Shown: positions 18,078-28,225 of the stretch, in pieces
How positions within the stretch are numbered: the first letter of the stretch is position 1
Layout of the letters: each line of letters opens with the position of its first letter
Source: Alphaproteobacteria bacterium
GTDB taxonomy: Bacteria > Pseudomonadota > Alphaproteobacteria > Rickettsiales > JABDBP01
Length of the DNA stretch: 64,000 bases
NCBI GenBank assembly: GCA_013288565.1
Contig: JABDBP010000001.1
Coordinates: 303 to 64,302, forward strand
Direction of reading: 5' to 3'
The notes under the pieces: generated by a model
Seen by the model: the letters and a program-made list of their open reading frames with translations, nothing else
The model's database searches: none
What the model was told of the DNA's origin: nothing
Made by a program: the position numbers and the translations under genes

Positions 18078-20758
18078 TACGCCGCCTTTTTCTTTTTTGC
18101 CTTTGATTCTAGTGCAGCTTGCGCTGCGGCGAGGCGGGCGATCGGAACTCGGTAAGGAGAGCATGAAACATAATCCAACCCAACTTTTTGGCAGAATTTT
18201 ATCGACCCGGGATTGCCGCCATGCTCGCCGCAGATGCCGATTTTCAAGGCTGGCTGGGCCGCACGGCCACGCTCTGCCGCGATCTGGATCAACTCACCCA
18301 CGCCTTCTTCGTCAATCGCAACAAATGGGTCTTTTTCCAGAATTCCCTTGTTTATATATGGCGTGAGGAACGAACCAGCGTCATCGCGGGAAACTCCAAG
18401 CGTCGTCTGGGTGAGATCGTTGGTGCCAAAGCTGAAGAATTCGGCGTGTTTGGCAATATCCCCGGCACGCAAGCAGGCGCGTGGCAATTCAATCATCGTG
18501 CCGATCAGATATTGCAATTTCGTGCCGGTTTTTTTCTCCACCCGTCGTGCCGCACCGACGATAAGCTCCCGCAAAATCTGCAATTCCTTTTCGTTCATTA
18601 CCAACGGGATCATAATTTCGGGAATCACACCATCATGCAGCTCGCGCGAAACTTCGGCGGCGGCAAGGAAAATTGCCTCAGCCTGCATTTCGTAAATTTC
18701 CGGGAATGAAATGCCAAGACGGCAGCCGCGATGGCCTAGCATCGGATTTGTCTCATGCAATTCATTCGCGCGGTGTTTCACCGTCGCAATATCGACGTTC
18801 GCCGCTTTTGCAACCTCCGCAATTTCCGATTCGGTATGCGGCAGGAATTCATGGAGCGGCGGATCAAGCAGCCGGATCGTCACCGGGAATGGTGCCATAA
18901 TTCGGAACAATTCGGCGAAATCCTGGCGCTGCATCGGCAATAATTTATTGATAGCTTTTTTGCGTGTTTCTGGTTCTCCGGCCAGTATCATTTCGCGAAC
19001 GGCGACGATGCGTTCTGCATCAAAAAACATATGCTCGGTGCGGCAGAGACCGATGCCTTCCGCACCGAATTTGCGGGCAGTCCTAGCATCAAGCGGCGTC
19101 TCCGCGTTGGCACGGATTTTTAAGTGTCGAAACTCATCCGCCCATTGCATTACAGTTGCGAAATCGCCGGATAATTTTGGTTCGATGGTGGGAACTGCAC
19201 CCAGCATCACTTCGCCGGAACCACCGTTTATAGTGATGGTTTCGCCCTCTTTTATGGTGATGTTGGATGCGCTGAAGGTTTTATTTTTATAATCTATCCG
19301 CAGTTCCCCGGCTCCAGAAACACATGGTTTTCCCATCCCGCGTGCAACTACCGCCGCGTGTGAAGTCATCCCGCCGCGCGCCGTTAAAATCCCAACTGCA
19401 GCATGCATTCCATGAATATCTTCCGGGCTGGTTTCTAGCCGCACGAGGATGGTTTTTTCAACGCTCCGCCGCTCCGCCTCTTCCGCCGAAAATACCACGA
19501 TCCCGGAAGCGGCGCCTGGGCTGGCTGGCAGACCTTTCGTGATTACTTTCTTCTCTGCTTTAGGATCCAAAGTTGGGTGCAATAATTGATCAAGTGACAT
19601 CGGGTCGATGCGACGAATTGCCTCTTCCTTAGAGATCAACCCTTCGGCCACCATATCGACGGCGATTTTGATGGCCGCGGGGGCAGTGCGTTTGCCGCTG
19701 CGCGTTTGCAGCATCCATAATTTTCCGCTCTGCACGGTGAATTCAATGTCCTGCATGTCCTTGTAATGTTTTTCCAATTTTTTATAAACTTTCACCAGCT
19801 CGCCGAAAATCTCCGGCATCACTTCTTCCATCGCTGGCGAATCAGAGCTGTTTTTTTTCTTCGCCTCGATTGTTATATGTTGCGGTGTACGGATTCCGGC
19901 CACCACATCCTCGCCTTGCGCATTCACCAGATATTCGCCGTAGAAAATCTTCTCGCCGGTCGAAGGATCGCGGGTGAAGGCGACGCCGGTGGCAGATTCC
20001 TTGTTCATATTGCCGAACACCATCGACTGCACATTCACCGCCGTGCCCCAGGATTCCGGGATATCATGGAGCTTGCGGTAAGTTATCGCTCGCGCATTCA
20101 TCCAGGAATCGAACACGGCGTTTATCGCTTTCCATAATTGTTCGTTTACATCTTCGGGGAAATTTTCTCCCAACTCCTCTTTCACTTTGGCTTTGTAAGA
20201 TTTCACTAAATCTTTCAGGTCTTCCGCTGTCAAATCGGTGTCGAGTTCAATCCCGCGATCTTGTTTTTTTAAGTCCAATATTTCCTCGAAATGATAATGC
20301 TCGACTCCCAGAACTACATCCGAATACATCTGAATAAACCGGCGGTAACAATCGTAGGCGAACCGCTCGTTATTGCTCATTTTCGCGAGTCCCGCGGCGG
20401 TTTTATCATTGAGGCCGAGATTTAAAATAGTATCCATCATCCCCGGCATCGAAGCGCGCGCACCGCTTCTAACCGAAACCAACAGCGGCTTTTCGGGATT
20501 GCCGAATTCGAGTTTCAATTTTTTCTCGATTTTTTTTAAGCTTTCTTGAATCTGACTTGTCAGTTCTTTCGGATGTTGTTTTTTGTTCTGATAATAGGCA
20601 ACGCAGACTTCGGTAGGGATGGTGAATCCCGGTGGAACAGGTAAGCCCAACGAACACATCTCGGCTAGGTTTGCACCCTTGCCGCCGAGCAATTCCTTCA
20701 TATCGCCCCGGCCATCCGCCGATCCGTCGCCGAAATTATATACCCATTTATTCGCCAT
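18077..20758 (-). CDS. ppdK: pyruvate, phosphate dikinase
   Basis: 893 aa; LLGGKGANLAEMCSLGLPVPPGFTI, GILTARGGMTSHAAVVARGMGKPCVSGAG. Confidence 0.98.
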   Translation of the reverse strand: MANKWVYNFGDGSADGRGDMKELLGGKGANLAEMCSLGLPVPPGFTIPTEVCVAYYQNKKQHPKELTSQIQESLKKIEKKLKLEFGNPEKPLLVSVRSGARASMPGMMDTILNLGLNDKTAAGLAKMSNNERFAYDCYRRFIQMYSDVVLGVEHYHFEEILDLKKQDRGIELDTDLTAEDLKDLVKSYKAKVKEELGENFPEDVNEQLWKAINAVFDSWMNARAITYRKLHDIPESWGTAVNVQSMVFGNMNKESATGVAFTRDPSTGEKIFYGEYLVNAQGEDVVAGIRTPQHITIEAKKKNSSDSPAMEEVMPEIFGELVKVYKKLEKHYKDMQDIEFTVQSGKLWMLQTRSGKRTAPAAIKIAVDMVAEGLISKEEAIRRIDPMSLDQLLHPTLDPKAEKKVITKGLPASPGAASGIVVFSAEEAERRSVEKTILVRLETSPEDIHGMHAAVGILTARGGMTSHAAVVARGMGKPCVSGAGELRIDYKNKTFSASNITIKEGETITINGGSGEVMLGAVPTIEPKLSGDFATVMQWADEFRHLKIRANAETPLDARTARKFGAEGIGLCRTEHMFFDAERIVAVREMILAGEPETRKKAINKLLPMQRQDFAELFRIMAPFPVTIRLLDPPLHEFLPHTESEIAEVAKAANVDIATVKHRANELHETNPMLGHRGCRLGISFPEIYEMQAEAIFLAAAEVSRELHDGVIPEIMIPLVMNEKELQILRELIVGAARRVEKKTGTKLQYLIGTMIELPRACLRAGDIAKHAEFFSFGTNDLTQTTLGVSRDDAGSFLTPYINKGILEKDPFVAIDEEGVGELIQIAAERGRAAQPALKIGICGEHGGNPGSIKFCQKVGLDYVSCSPYRVPIARLAAAQAALESKAKKKKAA

Positions 20759-20763
20759 ATTTT

Positions 20764-22890
20764 TTAGCCTTCTATTTTTGAGAAATCGGCGATGTTATCC
20801 ATTATTCCCTTCAATTCTGCCAGAATATGCAGCCGATTCTCGCGCAAAGCGGGGTTATCGCAATTTACCGTCGTTTTGTCAAAGAAAGCATCGATAGTGC
20901 CGCGCATGATTGACAATTCGCCCATAGCCATAATGAACTGCTCCTGTTTTATTTTGCCATCAATCCAAGGCTTTATTTCACGGAACAATTTATATAAATC
21001 CTTCTCTTCCTTCGTTTCCAGCAGAGTTTCATTGACCTGGCTTCTATAATTTTTTTTGTCCTTCTTTTCTTCGGCCGCTACTATATTTGCCGCCCTTCTA
21101 TAGATGACCAAATTATTCACACCTTCCCCGGTTTTCAGGAAATCCTGCAATGCCTTCGCGCGTGCCACGATGCGAACTAGATCGTCATCGCCTTTTGCTA
21201 TAGGATTTGCGCCAATGTGCATTGCTGCACTAACTATATCAGGTTGGATAGATTCTCTGAGTTGTATTTTGAGGCGCTCTAGAATGAAAGAATACGCGTC
21301 TAGGATATTATTGTGAAAGCCGGCGTCATGGGGATCTAAAGAGCTTATAATTTGTGGCCCTTTTATATTAGTAAAATCATTAGCAATAATAGATTTGTAG
21401 TTCTGCAGTATTTCACCAATATTAAGTCGCACATCATTCTCTAAGATAATTCTAATAATCCCCAATGCTGTGCGTCTAAGTGCAAAAGGATCTTTTGATC
21501 CTGTTGGTTTTTCGTTCGCCACAAATAGGCCAGCGAGCGTATCCAATTTATCCGCCAGCGCGATACATATGGAAACCGGGCTGTTCGGCACCGAATCGTT
21601 TGGGCCTTGCGGTTTATAATGATCGCGTATGGCATCGGCGGTTTCGGGAGACTCTTTACCGGCTATGGCATAGTATCTACCCATGATTCCCTGGAGTTCC
21701 GCAAATTCACCAACCATTCCGGTTACTAAATCTGCCTTGCACAACTCTGCCGCACGTTTCACCTTCGCTTTATCGGCGCCGGTAAATTCGGCCAGTTTCT
21801 GAGCTAAATCGTCTATACGCTTAACTTTATTCGCAACCGTCCCCAATTTTTCGTGGAAAATTACGCCGCTTAAACCCTTGGCCCATTCATCAAGAGGTTT
21901 TTTCAGATCCTGTTCCCAGAAGAATTTGGCATCGGAAAGCCGGGCGCGTAATACCCGCTCATTCCCGGTAATTATTGCCTTACCGCCATCCTTGGCTTTG
22001 ATGTTCGAGACGACTAGAAAATGCGGGGCAAGCTTTCCCGTTTTATGCAGCAGCGAAAAATATTTCTGATGCGTACGCATTGAAGTGGAAAGCACCTCGG
22101 GCGGCAAACCCATGAATTGCTTGTCAATATTGCCGAGCAAAACTTCCGGCCATTCAACCAGCCCGGTAACTTCCTCGAGCAATCCATCATCGCGTTTCAC
22201 CGTGAGGCCATGCTTTGCCGCTAATGCTTCTGCCTGTTTCCAGATTTCCGCTTTGCGCTTATCGCGATCGGCAATTACATGCGCTTTTTCCAACAATGAT
22301 TCATATTTTTCCGTAGATTTTACTGTAATCGGCTTTGGACTCAAGAAACGATGGCCGTGTGTAACATTTCCCGCCTTGATTCCGCCAAATTCCACAGGCA
22401 CAACTTTTCCATTAAATAAACACAGAATCGAATGTAACGGCCGAACCCAGGTGATTTTATTATCGCCCCACCTCATTGATTTTGGCCACTTAAAGGCCTC
22501 TAAAAACATCTCAACATTAATTTTGATATTTTCTGCAACTGGCAAACCTTCGGCATTCTTTACCCCAAAATAAACCTCGTCATTTCCCATTTTACGCACA
22601 ACCAATTCTTCGTGGCTAAAACCCCATTTAGCCATAAATTTTTCCAGTATTTCCTTTGGAACTGAGGTTTTAGGGCCTTTCTGCTCGACCGTGAGTGGTG
22701 GAGATACGATAGGAAGTCCGGTTACCAGTAGCGTTAATCTTCTTGGAGTAACTAGTGTTTTAAGCTGATCATATTTCAGCGAACCATTTTTGAATGCATC
22801 TTCGAAGAACTTCTGCAACACCGCTGCAGAGGGTTCCTGCATCCTTGCCGGGATTTCCTCGGAGAATAATTCGAGCAGTAAATCAGGCAT
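20764..22890 (-). CDS. glyS: glycyl-tRNA synthetase beta subunit
   Basis: [18 protein letters not shown] start; MRTHQKYFSL; IALADKLDTLAGLF. Confidence 0.97.
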   Translation of the reverse strand: MPDLLLELFSEEIPARMQEPSAAVLQKFFEDAFKNGSLKYDQLKTLVTPRRLTLLVTGLPIVSPPLTVEQKGPKTSVPKEILEKFMAKWGFSHEELVVRKMGNDEVYFGVKNAEGLPVAENIKINVEMFLEAFKWPKSMRWGDNKITWVRPLHSILCLFNGKVVPVEFGGIKAGNVTHGHRFLSPKPITVKSTEKYESLLEKAHVIADRDKRKAEIWKQAEALAAKHGLTVKRDDGLLEEVTGLVEWPEVLLGNIDKQFMGLPPEVLSTSMRTHQKYFSLLHKTGKLAPHFLVVSNIKAKDGGKAIITGNERVLRARLSDAKFFWEQDLKKPLDEWAKGLSGVIFHEKLGTVANKVKRIDDLAQKLAEFTGADKAKVKRAAELCKADLVTGMVGEFAELQGIMGRYYAIAGKESPETADAIRDHYKPQGPNDSVPNSPVSICIALADKLDTLAGLFVANEKPTGSKDPFALRRTALGIIRIILENDVRLNIGEILQNYKSIIANDFTNIKGPQIISSLDPHDAGFHNNILDAYSFILERLKIQLRESIQPDIVSAAMHIGANPIAKGDDDLVRIVARAKALQDFLKTGEGVNNLVIYRRAANIVAAEEKKDKKNYRSQVNETLLETKEEKDLYKLFREIKPWIDGKIKQEQFIMAMGELSIMRGTIDAFFDKTTVNCDNPALRENRLHILAELKGIMDNIADFSKIEG

Positions 22891-23257
22891 CGGAATCGTG
22901 ATCCTTTTTGATTGCCACTTTATTCTCGCTATCAACTATCACCACTTTCGGATGGTATTTCTTTGCCTCTTTTTCCTCGCATAATCCGAAGGCGCAGATG
23001 ATTAATAAATCGCCCTTTTTCGCCAGATGTGCCGCTGCGCCGTAAATGAAAATCCGGCCGCTCCCGCGCGGGGAGGGGATAGCATAAGTGGTGAACCGGT
23101 GGCCGTTGGTAATGTTATAAACTTCCACATGCTCGTTATTAATAATTCCCGCTGCTTCCAGCAAATTTTCATCGATTCCGATCGAGCCGGAATAATTCAA
23201 ATCTGCCTCGGTGACCATGGCGCGGTGAATTTTGCCTTTCAATATTTTAAGCAGCAT
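22883..23257 (-). CDS. panD: aspartate 1-decarboxylase
   Basis: 124 aa; [21 protein letters not shown] pyruvoyl cleavage site; [29 protein letters not shown]. Confidence 0.97.
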   Translation of the reverse strand: MLLKILKGKIHRAMVTEADLNYSGSIGIDENLLEAAGIINNEHVEVYNITNGHRFTTYAIPSPRGSGRIFIYGAAAHLAKKGDLLIICAFGLCEEKEAKKYHPKVVIVDSENKVAIKKDHDSDA

Positions 23258-24143
23258 TTTTCGCTTCCTTCTCTACCCACATCTCACAACACCCCTTCGC
23301 CAGCGTCCGGATTCGGCCTATATATGCCGCCCGTTCGGTGACGCCGATTACCCCGCGTGCATCAAGCAGATTGAAATTATGCGCCGCTTTCAAACATTGG
23401 TCATAAGCCGGAAGCGGCAGATTTTTATCCAGCATTGCGCGGCATTCTTTTTCCGCATCGCGGAAATGCTGCAATAAAATATTTGTATCGGCAAATTCCA
23501 GATTGAACGCGGAGAATTCCCGCTCGTTTTCCTTGAATACATCGTTATAGGTGAGCGCACCCGCCCCTTTAACGCCATTCCAATCAATATCGTAAACACT
23601 CTCCAGGCCTTGTACGAACATGGCGAGGCGTTCCAAACCATAGGTGATTTCTCCGGAAACCGGTGAGCATTCTATCCCTCCGACCTGCTGAAAATAGGTG
23701 AACTGCGTTACTTCCATGCCGTCGCACCATACTTCCCAGCCGAGGCCTGAGGCACCGAGCGTTGGGTTTTCCCAATCATCCTCGACGAACCGGATATCAT
23801 GCAGAAGTGGGTCGATCCCAATCGCATATAAGCTTTGCAAATATAAATCCTGAATATTTTCAGGTGAAGGCTTCAAAATAACCTGGAATTGGTAGTAATG
23901 CTGGAGCCGGTTCGGATTTTCGCCATATCGGCCGTCTTTCGGGCGGCGGCTGGGCTGGACATAAGCGGCATTCCAGGTTTTTGGCCCTAGCGCCCGCAAG
24001 ATCGTTGCCGGATGGGATGTTCCCGCACCCACTTCCATGTCATATGGCTGCAAAATGGCGCAGCCTTGATCTGCCCAGAAATGCTGAAGGGTCAATATCA
24101 AATCCTGGAATGATTTAACGTTATTTTTCATAGAGGCGGCCAA
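23247..24143 (-). CDS. glyQ: glycyl-tRNA synthetase alpha subunit
   Basis: 298 aa; [36 protein letters not shown]. Confidence 0.98.
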   Translation of the reverse strand: MAASMKNNVKSFQDLILTLQHFWADQGCAILQPYDMEVGAGTSHPATILRALGPKTWNAAYVQPSRRPKDGRYGENPNRLQHYYQFQVILKPSPENIQDLYLQSLYAIGIDPLLHDIRFVEDDWENPTLGASGLGWEVWCDGMEVTQFTYFQQVGGIECSPVSGEITYGLERLAMFVQGLESVYDIDWNGVKGAGALTYNDVFKENEREFSAFNLEFADTNILLQHFRDAEKECRAMLDKNLPLPAYDQCLKAAHNFNLLDARGVIGVTERAAYIGRIRTLAKGCCEMWVEKEAKNAA

Positions 24144-24180
24144 TATAACCGAATAAAGGCGATTTTCAACAACGAAGGCA

Positions 24181-24214
24181 AGGCTTGCAACTTTGCAACT
24201 TGCAACTTACAACA
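24181..24214. repeat. heptad-period tandem repeat
   Basis: CTTGCAA CTTTGCAA CTTGCAA CTTACAA between glyQ and the polyprenyl synthase. Confidence 0.65.
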
Positions 24215-24226
24215 GAAAAATTATTT

Positions 24227-25213
24227 ATGTCCTCCACCGCCGCCATATTGGAAACCATCCGCCCGCTGTTCGGCGACGAGCTGGACGCGGTGGAGCTGGA
24301 GATAGATCGCCTGCTGGAAAACGACGTCACGCTTATCCCGGAAGTGGCTAAGCATGTAATATTGTCGGGCGGGAAACGGCTCCGGCCTATTTTAACACTG
24401 CTTTCCAGCCGCCTTTCCGGCTATATAGGCGACCGGCAAATCCGGCTTGCCGTCTGCGTCGAATTCATCCATACCGCGACTCTCCTGCATGACGATGTGG
24501 TGGATAAAAGCGATCTTAGGCGTGGATCAAAAACCGCCAATAATCTATGGGGTAACGAGGCCAGCATCCTGGTCGGCGATTTCCTGCTTTCCCGGGCATT
24601 TCAACTGATGGTCGGCGACGGTAGCTTGAAGGTTCTGAAGTTGCTTTCCGATACTTCCGCCATCATATCCGAGGGTGAGGTTCTGCAACTGACGCATGAG
24701 AATAACATCGAAAATGATTTGCCGACTTACCTAAAAATAATCTCGGCGAAAACGGCGCAATTGTTCGCGGCAGCCTGCCAGATCGGCGCGGCGCTGGCGG
24801 AGCGGGAGGAGCACGAAAAGCCGCTGTTCGATTTCGGGCATAATCTAGGGCTGGCGTTCCAGATCGCTGACGATGCGCTGGATTATTCGGCCAGGCGCGA
24901 GAAGCTCGGTAAATCCATCGGTGGCGATTTCCGCGAATCCAAAGCTACCTTGCCGGTGATACTCGCCTGGCGCAAAAGCAATGCGGAGGAGAAGAAATTC
25001 TGGATAAGGACAGTCCGGGAAAAGAACCAATGGCAGGGCGATTTGGCCCGGGCGATTTCCATCATGGAAAAATACCGAATATTGCAGGAAGCGATTGATT
25101 ACGCGAAAAAATATGTGGAAAAAGCCAGGGGATCCCTGGAAATATTCAAAAACTCGCCGGAGAAGGACGCTCTGCTGGAGCTTCTGGATTTCTCGGTAAG
25201 TAGGGAATATTGA
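24227..25213 (+). CDS. ispB: polyprenyl synthetase (octaprenyl diphosphate synthase-like)
   Basis: MSSTAAILETIRPLF; HVILSGGKRLRPILTLL, LLHDDVVDKSDLRRG, IADDALDY. Confidence 0.93.
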   Translation: MSSTAAILETIRPLFGDELDAVELEIDRLLENDVTLIPEVAKHVILSGGKRLRPILTLLSSRLSGYIGDRQIRLAVCVEFIHTATLLHDDVVDKSDLRRGSKTANNLWGNEASILVGDFLLSRAFQLMVGDGSLKVLKLLSDTSAIISEGEVLQLTHENNIENDLPTYLKIISAKTAQLFAAACQIGAALAEREEHEKPLFDFGHNLGLAFQIADDALDYSARREKLGKSIGGDFRESKATLPVILAWRKSNAEEKKFWIRTVREKNQWQGDLARAISIMEKYRILQEAIDYAKKYVEKARGSLEIFKNSPEKDALLELLDFSVSREY

Positions 25214-25294
25214 TGAAAAGCTACGCGGTAATCAAGGGCTATTATAAATATACCGTGATATATTAAGCCAAGCTCTGGGCTTCCCCTGGATAAA

Positions 25295-27181
25295 CTATTT
25301 TGCCCCGCCCAGCTGCGCCAGGTAAATCCCGGCCTTCCCGGCGGAGCCGCCATAGACCGGCCAGTTGTTGGCCAGCACCATATCCATGGTTTTACTGTCG
25401 CCCTCCAGGCGCCTGCAGTATATCCAGTAGTTCGCTACCACCTGCTCGACGAAACTCCGGGTTTCGCGGCTGGGAATGGATTCCATGAACAATAGCGGAT
25501 CGTTCTTGTAATCTATCTTCTCCGCCCATTCGGAGAGTTTGCCGGGCCCCGCGTTATAAGCGGCGGCCAAGAAAAACAGGTTACCGTTTATATCGGCGCG
25601 GGAGAGCAGCTGCTGCACGTAATTCTGCGCCAGGCCGATGTTGCGCTCCGGTTTATAGAGATCGTCCCGGTTGAATGCGGAATTCTCCTTTCCGGCGATG
25701 TAGGCTGCGGTTTCTGGCATTATCTGCATCAGTCCGACCGCACCAACGCTGCTCTCGGCATTCGGGTTAAACCCTGATTCATGGCGCATCAGCGCGAAAA
25801 TCAGCGCCGGTTCCACTTTATATCCGCCTGCCGGTTTCCACTGCGGCACCGGGTAATTAGCGTAATCATTATGCTGGCCCTGCTCCTGGCGTATCGTCCC
25901 GGCGATGCGTACCTGCAGGCCGGGCATTTTCATGCGGTCAGCCAAGGCCAGCAGCTTACCCTTATCCTCTGCCGCAGCGCTGGGGTAATACTTCCTAAGT
26001 TCTTTTTCCGCATCATAATCGAATCCGACCTCAACTAGGGCAATGGCGCGTGCCACCGCCGGGATGGAGGCGAGATAATGCAGGTTGCTGGAGGTTAACG
26101 CCTCTTTCTTCCACTCGAAATCCGGCGATTGATTCATCGCCCGACGCGCCAGCAGGCCATAGAAGGTGTATCGGTTTTCAGCGGCCATTTTCAGCATCTG
26201 CTTAGCGGCGGATTTATCGCCTTGCTGCAAGTAGCCGCGGTAGGCCCAGAAAGCCGCTGCCGATTGTTCCCAGCCGGAAATTCCCTTCACTTTGGCCAGG
26301 TATGCGAAATCTTTAGTGGCGTTTTCCAGGTCGCCTAAGCGCCAGGCGGCGATGCCAGCCGTCCAGTAAGCGCCGGGAATATCGTCGCCGGAGCGGTCGG
26401 CCGCTTCCTTGGCCAGGCGATAAGCCTCTTTATCGTGCCCTTCGGCGAAATGGGCAGAAGCCAAGCTCCATTTGGCGATATCCTGCTCATATGGTTTCCA
26501 GACTATCTGCAACTTCTGTGATTCAAGCACTTGTGCCGCCTTGGCGAGGTATCCACCCTTCACCAAGCCAGCAAAACGTTTCCAGGCTTCCGCCGCCTTG
26601 GTTCTATTGCCCCAATGGACTTGGGAAATCGAATTTTCCACCCGTGCCGAAAGGCCGTTATTCTCACCGTAGCCCTTTAAGGCTTTGCTTTCCGGTTTAT
26701 AATTTTCTGCCAGGCCAAGCCTTTTGCCTTTAGCATATATCCGGTCGGCTTCGGAAAGATCACTATAATTCTCTAGCCAGGATTTGATTTCCGGCGTGGT
26801 CGCTTTGTATTCATTTTGTAGGTAGCGATCGGCCAGGACGTGGCCCATCAGGATTTTATCATTTATCTTTTTAATCTCGCGGTCGGCCCCAGCGAAATCG
26901 CCGCTATGCTGAAGGGTGAATATCTTGGTATAAGAATCCCGGTCGGCATCTTCTAGTATTGATGGAACCGGGTTTTCCGAGCTCAATATCGTGGGTAAAG
27001 TCTCAAGCGAAATTTCCACTTTATATGGCTCCGCTATGGAGCTGGAAGACATATCTGACTTCACCAGGAAAGCCCCAAGCGCAACCGGCAATAAAACACC
27101 TGCCGGCCAGTACTTCTTTGCCGCTGAACTCGCCGCTGAAAGGAATCGGTATATCCGGTCTTTTTCCATGGCTATCCTCAC
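25295..27181 (-). CDS. lytic murein transglycosylase
   Basis: 628 aa; ALMRHESGFNPNAESSVGAVGLMQIMPETA, LAAAYNAGPGKLSEW. Confidence 0.92.
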   Translation of the reverse strand: MRIAMEKDRIYRFLSAASSAAKKYWPAGVLLPVALGAFLVKSDMSSSSIAEPYKVEISLETLPTILSSENPVPSILEDADRDSYTKIFTLQHSGDFAGADREIKKINDKILMGHVLADRYLQNEYKATTPEIKSWLENYSDLSEADRIYAKGKRLGLAENYKPESKALKGYGENNGLSARVENSISQVHWGNRTKAAEAWKRFAGLVKGGYLAKAAQVLESQKLQIVWKPYEQDIAKWSLASAHFAEGHDKEAYRLAKEAADRSGDDIPGAYWTAGIAAWRLGDLENATKDFAYLAKVKGISGWEQSAAAFWAYRGYLQQGDKSAAKQMLKMAAENRYTFYGLLARRAMNQSPDFEWKKEALTSSNLHYLASIPAVARAIALVEVGFDYDAEKELRKYYPSAAAEDKGKLLALADRMKMPGLQVRIAGTIRQEQGQHNDYANYPVPQWKPAGGYKVEPALIFALMRHESGFNPNAESSVGAVGLMQIMPETAAYIAGKENSAFNRDDLYKPERNIGLAQNYVQQLLSRADINGNLFFLAAAYNAGPGKLSEWAEKIDYKNDPLLFMESIPSRETRSFVEQVVANYWIYCRRLEGDSKTMDMVLANNWPVYGGSAGKAGIYLAQLGGAK

Positions 27182-27249
27182 TTTTACTAAAACTTTATCT
27201 ATTTTACCCCGGGGTAGTTAAGCGGGGCAAGGCATTTTCTCCATAAACA

Positions 27250-27290
27250 CAATATATAGTATATTAAATATTTGTTACAACTATATATTG
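27250..27290. other. AT-rich inverted repeat overlapping the end of the UDG gene
   Basis: CAATATATAGT ... ACTATATATTG. Confidence 0.5.
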
Positions 27291-28066
27291 CGAATTTTTC
27301 CCTCAATAAAGTGCTTAATTTTAATCAAATCCTGCCAAGCCAGCCGCTTTTGGGAAGGCTGGCGGAGGAGGTATGAGGGGTGGAAGATCACCATTGCCGG
27401 TATTTCGCGGGGCAAAAACCGGTTGGAATATTTGGAAAACCTGCCGCGCTGGCCTGACATCGCCGATTTATCTCCTTTCAATGCCTCGCTCGCGGTGGAA
27501 CCTACCATCACCAGCAAATCCGGGTTGACCAGCGCTATATGCTTCTCTACGAACGGTTTGCATATCGTCAGTTCGTCAGGCGTTGGCCTCCGGTTGCCGG
27601 GCGGGCGCCAGAATATGGTATTGGTTATATATAAATTCTTAGCCCGGGAATAGCCTATGGCAGCAAACATTTCGTCCATTAACTTGCCAGAAACGCCACA
27701 GAACGGGCGTCCTTCCATATCCTCGTTGGCTCCTGGCGCCTCGCCGACCAGCATTATCTTTGCTTTTGGGTTGCCCTCGGCAAAGACCGTTTTGTTGGCG
27801 GTTTTCTTTATCAATAACCCATCAAAACCCCTGACCGCCTTTTCCAAATCGGCCAAAGTTGCGGCGTTTTCGGAGAGAGCTGCGGCCGACATTGTGGCTT
27901 GTGAGATGCTCGGCCTCTTTTTTTCCGGTTGTAGCGGCTCTGTATTTGCCATACTCGAATCCTGACTTTCCTTTTCCGTGAATTTATTGACCGGTACGGA
28001 GGCGATCTCATCGTCCGCCCCAACGTCGGAATACCACTTAGCCAGATCAAATTCCCTAGAAACCAT
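27281..28066 (-). CDS. uracil-DNA glycosylase family 4
   Basis: FAEGNPKAKIMLVGEAPGANEDMEGRPFCGVSGKLMDEM, NTIFWRPPGNRRPT; likely start MVSREFDLAKWYSDVG. Confidence 0.92.
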   Translation of the reverse strand: MVSREFDLAKWYSDVGADDEIASVPVNKFTEKESQDSSMANTEPLQPEKKRPSISQATMSAAALSENAATLADLEKAVRGFDGLLIKKTANKTVFAEGNPKAKIMLVGEAPGANEDMEGRPFCGVSGKLMDEMFAAIGYSRAKNLYITNTIFWRPPGNRRPTPDELTICKPFVEKHIALVNPDLLVMVGSTASEALKGDKSAMSGQRGRFSKYSNRFLPREIPAMVIFHPSYLLRQPSQKRLAWQDLIKIKHFIEGKIRNI

Positions 28067-28225
28067 GCTTATATCCAACTTTTTCTTTGTAGTGACTGTT
28101 ATGTGGCAATATAATGAATATAGATGCAATATATATGCCATTTGCAGGAGGAAAGAGTGTATATATTAGGTTAATTGGCTACAGGCAAACCAATTTTGTT
28201 AATACCTTGAAATCAAAGGATTATC

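Noticed and set aside
24144-24226. Glycine riboswitch or T-box before glyQ
   Set aside because: Region is occupied by heptad repeats; no T-box or glycine-aptamer consensus visible.
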